A stretch of DNA of 64,000 bases from Candidatus Thorarchaeota archaeon (GCA_020348985.1 CP070761.1:1273747-1337746); one strand, 5' to 3'. Counted from the stretch's first letter, positions 17,486 through 27,147 are shown. Numbers and translations: made by a program. The notes: a model not told the origin generated them from the sequence alone.

Positions 17486-19762
17486 GTGACTGGTCGCTTC
17501 ATTGAGATGGCCTTCATCCGAAAGGACAGTATTGAACACAGACTCTACCAAGTAAATCTGGGAGAAATCGCAGCCAAGAAGAGTACCATGGTAATCTTGA
17601 GTACTGGTCTTGGAAAGACCGTGATTGCAGCTATTGTTGCGGCACGTACACTGACTGATTACTCTGAGTCGAAAATACTGTTTCTGGCACCATCTAGGCC
17701 ACTTGTTGATCAGCAAGCTCGCTTCCTAAGAAGAGTGTTGGATATCGGAGAGGATAAGGTAGCTTGTCTAACTGGTCAGGACTCTCCCGAATCTAGGAGA
17801 GAAATCTGGGATGGGTCGCAAGTCGTTGTAATGACTCCTCAGGCTCTTCAGAATGATCTTGTGCAGAGAAGTTACGGTCTTGAAGATGTGTCGCTGATTG
17901 TGTACGATGAGGCCCACCGTGGTGTTGGTAACTACGCTTACACATTCATTGCCGAACTCTATCGGAAACAGGGGAAGAACAGACTGTCATTGGGCTTGAC
18001 AGCATCTCCAGGTCACAAAGCGGAGCAGATCAAGACTGTTTGCGAGAACCTCGGCCTAATTCATGTAGAGACAAGAAATGAGCAGAGTCCAGATGTCCGC
18101 GATTATATCGTGTCAATCGAAACCAGTCTGCGATTCATCAATCTTCCACCTGAAGTTGAGGTCTTGAGAGACATTCTGTACTCGTTATTGGATGACTATA
18201 CGTCACCTGTGAAGAAACATGGATTCCGCTTGCCGTCAGGACGTCGTTTGACTCGAAAAGAGATATTGAAGACACAAGGAGAGGTTCGGAAAGAGATAGG
18301 GTCCTATACACAGCCACCTCGCCATCTGTATCTAGTTATGCGAAATCTCACTGCTGCTCTTCGAATTGTACATCTTCTCGAGTTTGTCGGCACACAAGGC
18401 GTAGCGCCTACTTTGAGGTACATTCAGGGCATGTATGAGGAGATCCGAAACAAGAAGAGCTCTAAAGGCGTTAAGGATCTGATTTCGAGATCTGAATTCA
18501 GGCAATTCGAGAACTTGTTGGAAGCTTTGATTGCCAAGGGGATACGCCATCCCAAGGCCGATACTATACTTGAGATTGTCAGTGAGCAGCTTTCAGTGGA
18601 CCTCGATTCTAGGATACTCGTCTTTACACGCTTTCGTGATACTGCCATGGAAGTAGTTGATGTGTTAGAGAGTCTGGAGGAGGTTAGAGCAAGTCGCTTT
18701 GTTGGCCAAAGCACTAGAGGTTCAGACAAAGGATTCTCGCAGAAGAAACAGGTGGAAATACTGGAAGGATTCAGGAACAACGAGTTCAATGTCCTAGTGG
18801 CGACACAAGTCGGTGAGGAGGGTCTCGACATCCCTGAATGTAATCTGGTTGTGTTCTACGATTGTGTGCCCTCAATAGTTCCCTACATTCAACGTAGAGG
18901 TAGAACTGGCCGTAGGTTTCCCGGTCGAGTTGTTATGTTCATTGCTAGAGATACACATGACGAATTCTATCATTGGAGTGTGATTAGTAAGTTGAAGAAA
19001 GTCCCTGACGCAGTTGACGAGGCAGAAGATGACTCGGACGTTGATCAGACAAGTCTGGAAGAGTTCGGGGAAAGTGATCAGGAGACTCCAGCATTGACCC
19101 CTCGGGCAGCGTCACGGGAGTCTCGTATCAAGATGATTGTTGACTCAAGAGAGTTGCCGACTGCCGTGCCACGGGAACTGACCAGACTCGACGTGGAGTT
19201 GTCTGGAGAAAGCCTCGAAATAGGCGATTACATAATCTCACAGGATGTTGCAGTGGAGAGAAAGGAATCAGGCGACTTCATACAGTCTCTTATTGATGGA
19301 CGACTGTTTGTCCAACTGAGCGCCTTGCGGTCTGCATATAACCGACCAGTGTTGATCATTGAGGGAGAGCAGCTAGTGGGCCTGCGGGCAATCAACCCAG
19401 CCTCAATCTACGGAGCCTTGGCAACAATAGCCATCAGGATTCAAGTCCCCATTCTATGGACCAGGAACTCGGAAGAGACCGCCAATGTTCTCTACAGATT
19501 AGCCCATCTGGAGCAGGTAGGAGCACAGAAGGCACCCCGTACGCGTTCTGGAGTGACAAAAGGATCGGATGCCGAAACACTAGAGTACATCCTCTCAGGT
19601 TTCCCGGGAGTTGATACAGTCACATCTCGAGCTATGCTATCCGAGTTTGATACACTCGAACGGGTATTCTCTGCTTCGGAAAAGGAGCTAAGGTCTGTAA
19701 AAGGTGTGGGACCGAAGATCGCTGGTAGAATTCGTCGTTTGCTAACGGCGTCTTATTCGTAG
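17486..19762 (+). CDS. hef: Hef helicase/XPF-type nuclease
   Basis: Archaeal FANCM/XPF homologue acting on stalled forks. N-terminal DEAH helicase: Walker A STGLGKT, YDEAHRGVG, LTASPG, and motif VI QRRGRTGRR. The ERCC4 nuclease follows with DSRELPTAVPREL, GDYIISQ and VERKESGDF (catalytic residues intact), then a C-terminal helix-hairpin-helix (VKGVGPKIAGRIRRLL). I choose the GTG at 17486, with GAGG eight bases upstream; it gives 758 residues beginning shortly before IEHRLYQ as in homologues. In-frame codons upstream to 17378 overlap the divergent gene's start. Confidence 0.94.
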   Translation: MTGRFIEMAFIRKDSIEHRLYQVNLGEIAAKKSTMVILSTGLGKTVIAAIVAARTLTDYSESKILFLAPSRPLVDQQARFLRRVLDIGEDKVACLTGQDSPESRREIWDGSQVVVMTPQALQNDLVQRSYGLEDVSLIVYDEAHRGVGNYAYTFIAELYRKQGKNRLSLGLTASPGHKAEQIKTVCENLGLIHVETRNEQSPDVRDYIVSIETSLRFINLPPEVEVLRDILYSLLDDYTSPVKKHGFRLPSGRRLTRKEILKTQGEVRKEIGSYTQPPRHLYLVMRNLTAALRIVHLLEFVGTQGVAPTLRYIQGMYEEIRNKKSSKGVKDLISRSEFRQFENLLEALIAKGIRHPKADTILEIVSEQLSVDLDSRILVFTRFRDTAMEVVDVLESLEEVRASRFVGQSTRGSDKGFSQKKQVEILEGFRNNEFNVLVATQVGEEGLDIPECNLVVFYDCVPSIVPYIQRRGRTGRRFPGRVVMFIARDTHDEFYHWSVISKLKKVPDAVDEAEDDSDVDQTSLEEFGESDQETPALTPRAASRESRIKMIVDSRELPTAVPRELTRLDVELSGESLEIGDYIISQDVAVERKESGDFIQSLIDGRLFVQLSALRSAYNRPVLIIEGEQLVGLRAINPASIYGALATIAIRIQVPILWTRNSEETANVLYRLAHLEQVGAQKAPRTRSGVTKGSDAETLEYILSGFPGVDTVTSRAMLSEFDTLERVFSASEKELRSVKGVGPKIAGRIRRLLTASYS

Positions 19763-19792
19763 AATTCGGTGTTAATCGCATTCGGTCAGAGC

Positions 19793-20464
19793 TCAGTAGA
19801 CCTCTGGATTGTCTCCCTTGCCATCGCGAAAGGCCTTTCGGAACTTGTAGAAGAGTTCACGGGATAGGTCACAGTACTGCTCGAAATCGACATCATCTAG
19901 GGAAATGACGCTCAGCAATCGCTGGAGTGTAAGATAGACATCAGGATCTATTTCGGGAGTGCCTCTTAGTGCACGTTTGGCACGAACTCGGCCCTTCCTC
20001 CAAAGTCTGTCTTGCTCTGCAAATTGCTTCGCAAGCTCTCGCATTGAAGAGTCATCTGGAATATCGAATCCAATCTCTCGCATAGTGCCAACTAGGTCCA
20101 GGGCCCTTTCAATTTCGAAGGGAACTCGGTCAGGAAGCTTTTCCAGACTGCCCGTTGCTATGAAGACGGTTTCCGCTGTTGCTCGCCACATCTTCGTCAT
20201 GATGTGAGAGTCCCCGTTACCAGCAGGAGTGTAGCCGTCCTGTCGTATTAGGCCGCTTCTCTCTAACTCTTTCAGATGGTACCTCACTGTCTGTGGTTTT
20301 ACTTCCTTGTCAGGATCATGTTTCTGCAGAAAGTCGCCGAGCTCCGATGTTGACATCGATCTCGCTCTCAGCGCATGAAGAATCTGCCTTCTACTCTCAT
20401 CATTGAGAGCGCGAATCGCGGCGGTTACCTCGTCTTCGTCGGTCAGAATCTGAATCGCGTCCAT
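19793..20464 (-). CDS. ArsR-like winged-helix transcriptional regulator
   Basis: A 223-residue protein with an N-terminal winged helix (IRALNDESRRQILHAL, then TVRYHLKELERSGLI) typical of ArsR/DUF7342-type archaeal regulators. The C-terminal half is helical and highly charged (DRLWRKGRVRAKRALRG), without a recognised ligand domain. The ATG at 20464 has a GGTGG upstream; an ATG at 20488 would add eight residues. A TATA-like CAAAATATTAGG lies upstream near 20505. Targets are unknown. It converges on Hef, 30 bases away. Confidence 0.78.
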   Translation of the reverse strand: MDAIQILTDEDEVTAAIRALNDESRRQILHALRARSMSTSELGDFLQKHDPDKEVKPQTVRYHLKELERSGLIRQDGYTPAGNGDSHIMTKMWRATAETVFIATGSLEKLPDRVPFEIERALDLVGTMREIGFDIPDDSSMRELAKQFAEQDRLWRKGRVRAKRALRGTPEIDPDVYLTLQRLLSVISLDDVDFEQYCDLSRELFYKFRKAFRDGKGDNPEVY

Positions 20465-20604
20465 TGTGGGACCACCCAACTCAATCATGTTGTTGTTCGC
20501 ATCCTAATATTTTGAGACATATCAATAGATGGCAAAGGGCATAGAATTCGAATCATTCCGTTTGTTCCCATTTTCACTCTGAAACTAGAAATGACCCTAG
20601 AGGT

Positions 20605-20826
20605 CTACGCCGGGATGTACACATGTTGTCGCATGTCCTGTAGACATGGAACTCTCTTCACAAGTTTCAGCTTGAGCAGCTTTCTCAAAGCGTATCGCAC
20701 CGTTCGAGGAGCAAAAGAAACCTTGTCTAGGAGTTGTTTTGGGGTTGTACCCTTGTTCCCGTTTGATCTCAAGAGATCTAGTACTATTGATTGGCTCTTT
20801 GTGAGCTTAACATCCATCGTTTCCAT
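20605..20826 (-). CDS. Small winged-helix protein, tandem duplicate (copy 2)
   Basis: A 73-residue winged-helix protein. LTKSQSIVLDLLRSNGNKG, then TPKQLLDKVSFAPRTVRYAL and LVKRVPCLQDMRQHVYIPA, are nearly identical to the adjacent copy at 20838-21083, so this is a recent tandem duplication with the two genes 11 bases apart. The ATG at 20826 has GAGGTG seven bases upstream; that SD overlaps the end of the first gene, suggesting translational coupling. It is likely a DNA-binding regulator of MarR/ArsR-like fold. It lacks the acidic N-terminal segment of copy 1. Confidence 0.78.
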   Translation of the reverse strand: METMDVKLTKSQSIVLDLLRSNGNKGTTPKQLLDKVSFAPRTVRYALRKLLKLKLVKRVPCLQDMRQHVYIPA

Positions 20827-20837
20827 TTCATATCACC

Positions 20838-21083
20838 TCATGCTGGCATGTAGATGAACTGCCGCATGTCCTGCAAACAAGGTACGCGCTTGATCAGTTT
20901 CTTCTTCAGCAGTTTTCTAAGTGCGTACCGAACCGTTCTGGGTGCGAATGAGACTTCGTCCAGCAGCTGCTTTGGAGTAACGCCATCTTGACCACTACTC
21001 CTGAGAATATCTAGGACAATCAGCTGACTCTTTGTGAGCTTCAAGTCCTTTAACTCTGCAGCCAGTTCTTCGTCGGACATCAT
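20838..21083 (-). CDS. Small winged-helix protein, tandem duplicate (copy 1)
   Basis: An 81-residue winged-helix protein, upstream member of a duplicated pair. The core LTKSQLIVLDILRSSGQDG, TPKQLLDEVSFAPRTVRYAL and LIKRVPCLQDMRQFIYMPA matches copy 2 almost residue for residue. It adds the acidic N terminus MMSDEELAAELKDLK. The ATG at 21083 has GGTGA eight bases upstream; in-frame GTG 21119 and ATG 21098 lie inside the probable leader. The promoter region holds nested inverted repeats placed like operators, so autoregulation is a reasonable hypothesis. The regulated process is unknown. Confidence 0.78.
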   Translation of the reverse strand: MMSDEELAAELKDLKLTKSQLIVLDILRSSGQDGVTPKQLLDEVSFAPRTVRYALRKLLKKKLIKRVPCLQDMRQFIYMPA

Positions 21084-21114
21084 CTTGTTGTTCACCATTA
21101 AATTGTCAGAAGTA

Positions 21115-21157
21115 CGCACAACCCACGCCGGTTGTGCGTCACACCATTATTGTGACG
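21115..21157. promoter_or_regulatory. Two nested inverted repeats in the promoter of the duplicated winged-helix genes
   Basis: A perfect 9-base inverted repeat (CGCACAACC / GGTTGTGCG, arms 21115-21123 and 21130-21138, 6-base spacer) overlaps a perfect 7-base repeat (CGTCACA / TGTGACG, arms 21137-21143 and 21151-21157, 7-base spacer). On the minus strand a TATA-like ATTAATAAG at about 21165-21173 would place the transcription start near 21142. The repeats therefore lie between the TATA box and the leader, the usual place for a repressor site. Confidence 0.6.
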
Positions 21158-21196
21158 TCAACCCTTATTAATCTATCGCAGTACTGTTCACGTTAT

Positions 21197-21213
21197 CGCG
21201 GTCTCTAACCGCG
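21197..21213. repeat. Third short inverted repeat
   Basis: CGCGGT (21197-21202) and ACCGCG (21208-21213) flank a 5-base spacer. It lies between the divergent winged-helix genes and the sugar nucleotidyltransferase gene, upstream of both TATA boxes. It could be a regulator site or a small hairpin; sequence alone cannot decide. Confidence 0.4.
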
Positions 21214-21337
21214 CCATTTTTTCTGCATAATTGGCACATAATCATGCCTGGCGTCCTTGGGACATTGTCTTACGCTAGAGACTTGGTGAATCTGGCAAAC
21301 TCTATATTGAAGTAAGCATCTGAGTGGTTGACAAAGC

Positions 21338-22621
21338 ATGAAGAAGGCAGCCTTGCTCGCCGCTGGTGATTCAACTCGGATGCTGCCACTTTCGGCGAAC
21401 ACTCCCAAGCATCTCCTCCCAGTAGCAGGCAAACCACTCATATTCCATACATTGGAGAGTCTCCGAGGTGCAGGTATTCGGGAGATCCTTGTGATCAATG
21501 GATATCGTGGTGAGGTTCTTCGAGAGACTATTGATAGTCATGATTGGAGCCCGATGGTAATTTCTTACGTTCAGCAGGAAGAACGAAAGGGGACTGCCCA
21601 CGCGGCCGCACTGGCAGAAGATTTTGCAGGGGATGATTCATTCCTTCTCATATATGGAGATGTTATCTCTGGTCCATTCACCTTCGAGGGAATAATCGAT
21701 CGTCATCGTCGTGGAGGCTTCTCATTAACAATCTCAGTGTTTCCTGTTGACAATCCTAGCGATTATGGAGTAGTGAAGGTGGAAGAAGGAGAAGTCACAG
21801 ACTTGATTGAGAAACCTTCGCCCGGGCAAGAAGTCGGGAATCTTGTTAATGCAGGAGTTTTTTGTGCTGAAGCTAGTCTTTGGGATGCAATTGAGAAGAC
21901 CAAGATGTCATCTAGAGGGGAATATGAAATCACAGACTCCTTCCTCAAGATTGTTGAAAGCGAGAAAGTAGGGGCGTTCCAGATCCAAGACTGGTGGGTT
22001 GATGTTGGAAAGCCTTGGGATCTTCTCGAAGTGAACAAAAACCTCATCGATGGACAGAAACGTAACATAGAAGGGGAAGTGGAAGAAGGAGCACAGCTGA
22101 GGGGTAATGTGGTCGTTGAGGAAGGAGCAACTGTACGGAGCGGAGCGTACGCATTGGGCCCAGTCTATGTTAGTGAAGGAGCGGTCGTTGGTCCAAACTG
22201 CTTTCTAAGACCACATACATTTCTCTCAAAGAATGTGAAGATTGGCAATGGTGTTGAGGTGAAGAACTCCATTGTGATGGATGGATCAAGTATCGGTCAT
22301 CTTTCGTATGTCGGCGATTCAGTCATTGGACGCAAGGTGAATTTCGGAGCGGGAACCACTACCGCAAATCTCAGACACGATGACCACACCATTTGGGTGA
22401 CTGTGAAAGGCAAGCGGGAGAACTCAGGCCGCAGAAAGCTTGGCGCTATTGTAGGCGATGATGTAAAATTGGGGATAGGCACCTTGCTCTCACCCGGCGT
22501 GATTGTGCATAATGGGGCCCAGACTGGCATGGGTGTCATTGTGGAGAAAGATATCGAGGCCAATAAGCTGGTTTTGGCCGTTCAGAAGACAAGATCCTTT
22601 AACATGGACACTGGCGAATGA
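21338..22621 (+). CDS. Bifunctional sugar-1-phosphate nucleotidylyltransferase/acetyltransferase (GlmU-like)
   Basis: A 427-residue protein with an N-terminal nucleotidyltransferase domain (LLAAGDSTRMLPLSANTPKH, LPVAGKPLIFHTLESL; metal-site region LIYGDVIS near 105) and a C-terminal left-handed beta-helix acyltransferase with hexapeptide repeats (VVVEEGATVRSGAYALGPVY and FGAGTTTANLRHDD). This matches archaeal GlmU/Sulfolobus ST0452-type enzymes that make UDP-GlcNAc or dTDP-glucose. The CTATATTG TATA-like box near 21302 implies a very short leader before the ATG. The radical SAM gene follows 11 bases downstream. Confidence 0.92.
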   Translation: MKKAALLAAGDSTRMLPLSANTPKHLLPVAGKPLIFHTLESLRGAGIREILVINGYRGEVLRETIDSHDWSPMVISYVQQEERKGTAHAAALAEDFAGDDSFLLIYGDVISGPFTFEGIIDRHRRGGFSLTISVFPVDNPSDYGVVKVEEGEVTDLIEKPSPGQEVGNLVNAGVFCAEASLWDAIEKTKMSSRGEYEITDSFLKIVESEKVGAFQIQDWWVDVGKPWDLLEVNKNLIDGQKRNIEGEVEEGAQLRGNVVVEEGATVRSGAYALGPVYVSEGAVVGPNCFLRPHTFLSKNVKIGNGVEVKNSIVMDGSSIGHLSYVGDSVIGRKVNFGAGTTTANLRHDDHTIWVTVKGKRENSGRRKLGAIVGDDVKLGIGTLLSPGVIVHNGAQTGMGVIVEKDIEANKLVLAVQKTRSFNMDTGE

Positions 22622-22631
22622 GGCCAACCAC

Positions 22632-24158
22632 GTGAGTCCAGCGACCCTTCTCGAGTACAATACTTGTGTGAAGGATGTTAGAGATGTTGACGTACTCTTC
22701 GGCTATTGCTATCCCTCGACTTACAGAGCCGGGATGACAGGTCTGGCCACGCATCTCTTCTACAGCATTCTAAATTCGAGAGAGGATACCTCATGCGAGC
22801 GGTATTTCCGATTCGACGCTCTTTCAGCCAGCAAGTCTGTGGATTCTGGACGACCGCTTAAGGATAACCACATTTTGGGCTTCTCGTTGACCTATGAGGA
22901 GGATGTCCTAAACGCGATTCAGATGCTGGATCTCGGAGCAGTCCCTGTCATCGCCGCCGAACGGGCTAATGATGACCCATTGGTGATCTTTGGAGGTCCT
23001 GCAGCAAGCGCGAACCCAGAACCGTACGTTGACTTCACCGATGCGTTTGTCATAGGAGAAGGAGATTTGGTTATTCATGAGATTATTGAAGCTGTTCGAA
23101 ATTCCAGCTCAAGGAATAGTGCGCTCAGTCTCCTTGGAGAAATCGATGGTGTCTACGTGCCTAGTCTGATTCCAACTCAAGTGGACAGACTTGTCGTTGA
23201 TGACCTTGATTCATTGCATCATCCAACTTCACAAATCATTCCGGATGTGCCTGAGGGATCTCCTCTCGAACCGGTCTTCGGAAAATCATTGCTCGTTGAG
23301 GTTGCCAGGGGTTGTGGTCATTCTTGTGGATTCTGTCTCGTTGGACACGTCTGCAGACCAAGGAGGGTAAGGTCTCTCGAAGTTCTACAGAAGATAATTG
23401 AAAGAGGTGTCTCAGACACGCCCATCAGAAGAGTGTCTCTAATTGCGTCATCTCTTGGAGACAAGGATCGCCTTGAGGATCTTGCTGATTGGATTGTAGG
23501 TCAGGATCTGGGTCTATCTGTTCCATCGTTGAGAGCAGACTCGGTGACGGAGAACCTTTTGAAGTCACTGGTGACTAGCGGACAAAGGACATTGACAATT
23601 GCACCTGAAACTGGCTCACAAGAACTGAGAAAGATGATTGGAAAAGGGTTGGATGACAGTGCAATTGAAAATGCAGTCAGTTTAGCGGCAGAAACTGGAT
23701 ACAAGGCTGTGAAGCTGTATTTCATTATCGGGCTTCCAAAGGAGACAGATGAGCATGTTGAGTCAATTGTGAGAATGGTGAAGAGACTGGCGGATCTTTC
23801 CGGGCTGCGTATAACTGCAAGTGTGAATCCATACATTCCCAAAGCTCATACCAGATGGGAGAGGGAAGCTCAACCGCCGATTGATTCTCTGAGAAAGAAA
23901 CTGAGAATTATCAAAGCAGGTCTCAGGAACGTGCCCAAAGTACGATTAGAGCATCTAGATTTGCGCAATTCGCGCATTCAGGCCGCACTTTCTGTAGGGG
24001 ATCGTTCCCTCGGACGTGTAATCAGACTTGCTTCAGAGTATGGCGGGCTTTCGGGGTGGAGGAGAGGTGAAAAGGAAACAGGAATTCCGCTGTTTTCTGT
24101 AGCTAGTGATAGCGAGCGACTGAAAGGAGACCTACCGTGGTCCTTCATCAGAATCTAG
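22632..24158 (+). CDS. B12-binding-type radical SAM protein
   Basis: A 508-residue radical SAM enzyme. The iron-sulfur motif CGHSCGFC near residue 228 is the CxxxCxxC signature, followed by the SAM-binding TIAPETGS near 327. The N-terminal 200 residues (FGYCYPSTYRAGMTGLATHL, IFGGPAAS, FVIGEGD) resemble the cobalamin-binding B12-type Rossmann region, as in COG1031/COG1032 archaeal proteins. I choose the GTG at 22632, with GAGG eight bases upstream; it starts 11 bases after the GlmU-like stop. In-frame codons further upstream overlap GlmU. Substrate unknown. Confidence 0.85.
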   Translation: MSPATLLEYNTCVKDVRDVDVLFGYCYPSTYRAGMTGLATHLFYSILNSREDTSCERYFRFDALSASKSVDSGRPLKDNHILGFSLTYEEDVLNAIQMLDLGAVPVIAAERANDDPLVIFGGPAASANPEPYVDFTDAFVIGEGDLVIHEIIEAVRNSSSRNSALSLLGEIDGVYVPSLIPTQVDRLVVDDLDSLHHPTSQIIPDVPEGSPLEPVFGKSLLVEVARGCGHSCGFCLVGHVCRPRRVRSLEVLQKIIERGVSDTPIRRVSLIASSLGDKDRLEDLADWIVGQDLGLSVPSLRADSVTENLLKSLVTSGQRTLTIAPETGSQELRKMIGKGLDDSAIENAVSLAAETGYKAVKLYFIIGLPKETDEHVESIVRMVKRLADLSGLRITASVNPYIPKAHTRWEREAQPPIDSLRKKLRIIKAGLRNVPKVRLEHLDLRNSRIQAALSVGDRSLGRVIRLASEYGGLSGWRRGEKETGIPLFSVASDSERLKGDLPWSFIRI

Positions 24159-24254
24159 GTTGGCCATCAGCCCTAAGATTATAAGCGGTATTTTCGGACA
24201 TATCATTGTGTAAGGCCTAGACTAGCTTCGGCAATGTCGGTTTGGTGTGAATCG

Positions 24255-24593
24255 ATGTCCGATGACGAGTTCAGGGAGGACTTTCCCGCTCTATCCGAAG
24301 AAATAGAGACTGGAGGAACACAGAAGCACAGAATTGATGGAGTCCGCGTTATGTCCGAAGACGAACCTGAGCCTGCTGTGGTTCATTTCACTCCTGGTGT
24401 CATCGACTACATTCGAAGATGTGACACTAGCGAACAAGCCATTGAGATAGTTGAGTATTTGCTCAAGCGAGGAGAACTCAGCCAAAAAGAAGCCAATGCC
24501 ATTAAGGTTCAGCTGAGATCAGACGGTATCAGAAGCTTCGGCGCAAAAAAGGAAAGAGATCATTATCTGCACCATGGTCTAGATTCAGACTAG
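24255..24593 (+). CDS. DUF2095 family protein
   Basis: A 112-residue archaeal protein of DUF2095. The recognisable segment is FTPGVIDYIRRCDT followed by EQAIEIVEYLLKRGELSQKE and the ending SFGAKKERDHY. The function is unknown. The N terminus (MSDDEFREDFPALSEEIE) is acidic. I use the ATG at 24255; an ATG at 24234 adds seven residues of poorer character. It appears monocistronic, with a TATA-like ATTATAAGC near 24177. Confidence 0.82.
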   Translation: MSDDEFREDFPALSEEIETGGTQKHRIDGVRVMSEDEPEPAVVHFTPGVIDYIRRCDTSEQAIEIVEYLLKRGELSQKEANAIKVQLRSDGIRSFGAKKERDHYLHHGLDSD

Positions 24594-25109
24594 AATCTCC
24601 ATCGGGACAGACACTTTTCGGAATTTCTATGAGTTCATATGATGTGCCCGTCCACATAGTATTGATACTCATGCAAAAAGAGTCGATGATGGGAATCGTT
24701 ACTGAGAACCACATGCTCGATTGTGCCGGGTTGTAATAAGCATGTGAACTGACTCGATGACAAGAAGGGGGGGTAGAATGGGAGAATCACGGAATGACTA
24801 AAGATACGCCGAAGTAGGTAGAGAAATCTCGGGTAGCCTTTCAAGCTGCGACATGATGGATTGGCAGTCTTCGTGTAGATCATTTGCCTCGATTCACTAC
24901 GCCCGCGAAAACCGCAGAGATTGGTTTGAAAAACATCAGTCTAATGTAGATGTGGCCTGAGAGCTCGTTGATTTCGTGGAGAGCTGGATCAGGCAACTAC
25001 GTGGGGGCATACTGAGGAAATCGAGTGCTGCCAATGTACATTTCTCTAGTCCGACAAGACAAACTGGGAAGCTTCTCTAGCCAATGTCATGACTGAAAGG
25101 TTTCTAGAA
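24594..25109. other. Intergenic region of about 515 bases, no gene recognised
   Basis: No frame here has a convincing SD, codon pattern or family resemblance; the longest minus-strand frame (24635-24883) reads as low-quality sequence. The one structure seen is an 8-base inverted repeat (CACATGCT at 24710-24717, AGCATGTG at 24739-24746). A shorter complementary pair, GAGTC and GACTC, lies further out near 24680 and 24751. It could be a structured RNA or a transcript end between the convergent DUF2095 and ATP synthase B genes. Confidence 0.4.
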
Positions 25110-26510
25110 TCATCTTGGCTTGTAGGCACCACGATCTTTTGCCCATGAGATCGTTGATGGATCACATCTCTTCAGTTCTCTGTCAGGAAAGTCGCTAAGC
25201 AGATTCCATCCAATATCCAGGGTCTGTTCAAATGAACGGTCCTCATACTCGCCCTGATTAATGAACTCTCCCTCGAACTTGTCTGCAAACTTCAAGTACT
25301 TCTGATCACGTTCTGTAAGAGCTTCTGATCCGACCACAGCCACCAGATCTCTAAGATCTCGCCCTTCCGAATAAGCATAATAGAGCTGTGCTTGGACCTC
25401 TTTGTGATCGAATCGTGTCATTCCCTCTCCAATTCCTTCCTTCATAAGACGACTGAGCGAAGGACCTGGATCAATTGGCGGGTAGATACCCCTTCTGTGA
25501 AGCCCTCTGCCAACGATCATCTGTCCCTCTGTAATGTAGCCAGACAAGTCAGGAATTGGATGAGTCATATCATCCTGCGGCATTGAAAGAATAGGCATCT
25601 GAGTGATGGTACCCCTTCTGCCATGGATTCTTCCCGCCCGCTCATAGATAAGACTGAGGTCTGTATAGAGATAACCAGGATATCCACGTCTGCCAGGCAC
25701 CTCCGATCTTGCTGCACTAATCTCGCGGAGTGCTTCTGCATAGTTTGTCATATCAGTGAGGATGACCAGGACGTGCATCTCCGATTCGTACGCAAGATAT
25801 TCAGCCGCAGTAAGTGCTGCCCTTGGGGTGATGATTCGTTCAATGGCGGGATCATTTGCTAGATTCAGGAACAGTGCAGTGTGTTCTAGGGCTCCAGTTT
25901 CTTCAAACGAATTCATGAAGTACTGAGCTTCTGTTGCAGTGATACCCATTGCTGCGAATACGATTGCGAAGTCACCCTCCTCACCAGGAATCTTTGCTTG
26001 ACGTACAATCTGTGCAGCAATCCTGTTGTGGGGCAAACCGGAACCAGAGAATATCGGAAGCTTCTGTCCTCGGACAAGAGTGTTGAGACCGTCAATCACT
26101 GAGAGGCCGGTTTGAATTGGCTGCCGCGGATACTGTCTGGCATACGGATTGATGGGAGACCCATAGATATCCCAATGATCCTCAGCGGTCAGCGGGGGGC
26201 CTTTATCGAGTGGTTGTCCAGAGCCGTCAAGTACTCTCCCCAGGATTTCTGTCGACACAGGGAGCTTTAGGGTTTCTCCAGTGAATCGGACCGCAGTAAG
26301 GTCTGTGTCAAGTCCACGGGTGCCTTCAAAAACCTGAATGACTGCCCTGCCTCGTCCCGTTTCCAGAACGGTACCTGTCATCAACTCACCAGATGGTGCT
26401 CGTATCTTGACGACCTCGTTGTATGATACGTTGTGTGTGTTCTCAACAATGAGTAGTGGACCACTCACATCACTGACGGTTCGGTAGACGATTGACGATT
26501 CTTTGCTCAT
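25110..26510 (-). CDS. atpB: A-type ATP synthase subunit B
   Basis: Non-catalytic nucleotide-binding subunit of the archaeal A1Ao ATP synthase head. The 466 residues show family blocks [47 protein letters not shown] and a C-terminal helical domain. The degenerate P-loop (SGSGLPHN) is normal for B subunits. The ATG at 26510 has GGTGG seven bases upstream; the GTG at 26522 lies before that SD. It belongs to the F-A-(UDG)-(membrane)-B cluster; subunits C, D, E, H, I and K are not in the window. Confidence 0.96.
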   Translation of the reverse strand: MSKESSIVYRTVSDVSGPLLIVENTHNVSYNEVVKIRAPSGELMTGTVLETGRGRAVIQVFEGTRGLDTDLTAVRFTGETLKLPVSTEILGRVLDGSGQPLDKGPPLTAEDHWDIYGSPINPYARQYPRQPIQTGLSVIDGLNTLVRGQKLPIFSGSGLPHNRIAAQIVRQAKIPGEEGDFAIVFAAMGITATEAQYFMNSFEETGALEHTALFLNLANDPAIERIITPRAALTAAEYLAYESEMHVLVILTDMTNYAEALREISAARSEVPGRRGYPGYLYTDLSLIYERAGRIHGRRGTITQMPILSMPQDDMTHPIPDLSGYITEGQMIVGRGLHRRGIYPPIDPGPSLSRLMKEGIGEGMTRFDHKEVQAQLYYAYSEGRDLRDLVAVVGSEALTERDQKYLKFADKFEGEFINQGEYEDRSFEQTLDIGWNLLSDFPDRELKRCDPSTISWAKDRGAYKPR

Positions 26511-26601
26511 CTTTTGGACCACCCAGATCTCTATGTCTGTCCCGTTTTCCGCACGTTAGACCCCCCTGTTAAAAGAGTTGCGAACTGTTGCACGTCCGCT
26601 A

Positions 26602-27138
26602 TCATATCCAAGGGGTCACACTGAAGAAGAAGAGAACTGGAGTAAGCATCAGCGCACGGACAATCAGAGAATGCCCCTTCGATTTGAGCTCGTTTGATGA
26701 AGGAACGAAGTATAGAATCGACCCTGCTAGAAGCCCAATTGCCACGGTTAGGTTGCCGAGGGTTATCAGCACATGGATCAGCGTTGAATCTGAAAGACCA
26801 ACTAGACTGATCCAAGAGTTTCTTGCGCTTGAAGGTGATGGTATCTCCACTCCCGCAATAGCAGCGAACATGTTTGTAATGTAGGGTCCAAAGAAGAAGA
26901 TGAAAACTCCAATGCCGACAAGCGTTTTTGCAAGGCCATCAAAGACACCAGTCACGAAAATCATGAACCCGAGTAGTACAAAAATCAGGTAACCGCGAAT
27001 CGTCAATGCAAGGAAGACGTTCACGATATTTTGCATAGCCTCAAGCCAGAACGGCGGCTGGACTTCTTCGAATGGCAACTGGAGGAGTTGTGCCCACTGC
27101 ATTGAACCAAAGAGGGCAATCACATGATTGAGTTTCAA
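26602..27138 (-). CDS. Four-helix membrane protein of unknown function
   Basis: A 178-residue protein with about four transmembrane segments: one near residues 40-65 (LALTIRGYLIFVLLGFMIF), one at 68-92, one near 118-140 and one near 155-177. The start is uncertain (TTG 27138; an in-frame GTG lies at 27123). I do not recognise the family. It sits between a uracil-DNA glycosylase gene and atpB, 9 bases after the former, so it is probably co-transcribed with ATP synthase genes. A link to ATP synthase assembly would be speculation. Confidence 0.6.
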   Translation of the reverse strand: MKLNHVIALFGSMQWAQLLQLPFEEVQPPFWLEAMQNIVNVFLALTIRGYLIFVLLGFMIFVTGVFDGLAKTLVGIGVFIFFFGPYITNMFAAIAGVEIPSPSSARNSWISLVGLSDSTLIHVLITLGNLTVAIGLLAGSILYFVPSSNELKSKGHSLIVRALMLTPVLFFFSVTPWI

Positions 27139-27147
27139 TCATCCAAT

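Noticed and set aside
24684..24760. Possible C/D-box small RNA (ATGATGG and CTGA elements)
   Set aside because: The C box has a mismatch and the ends do not form the required terminal stem next to both boxes.
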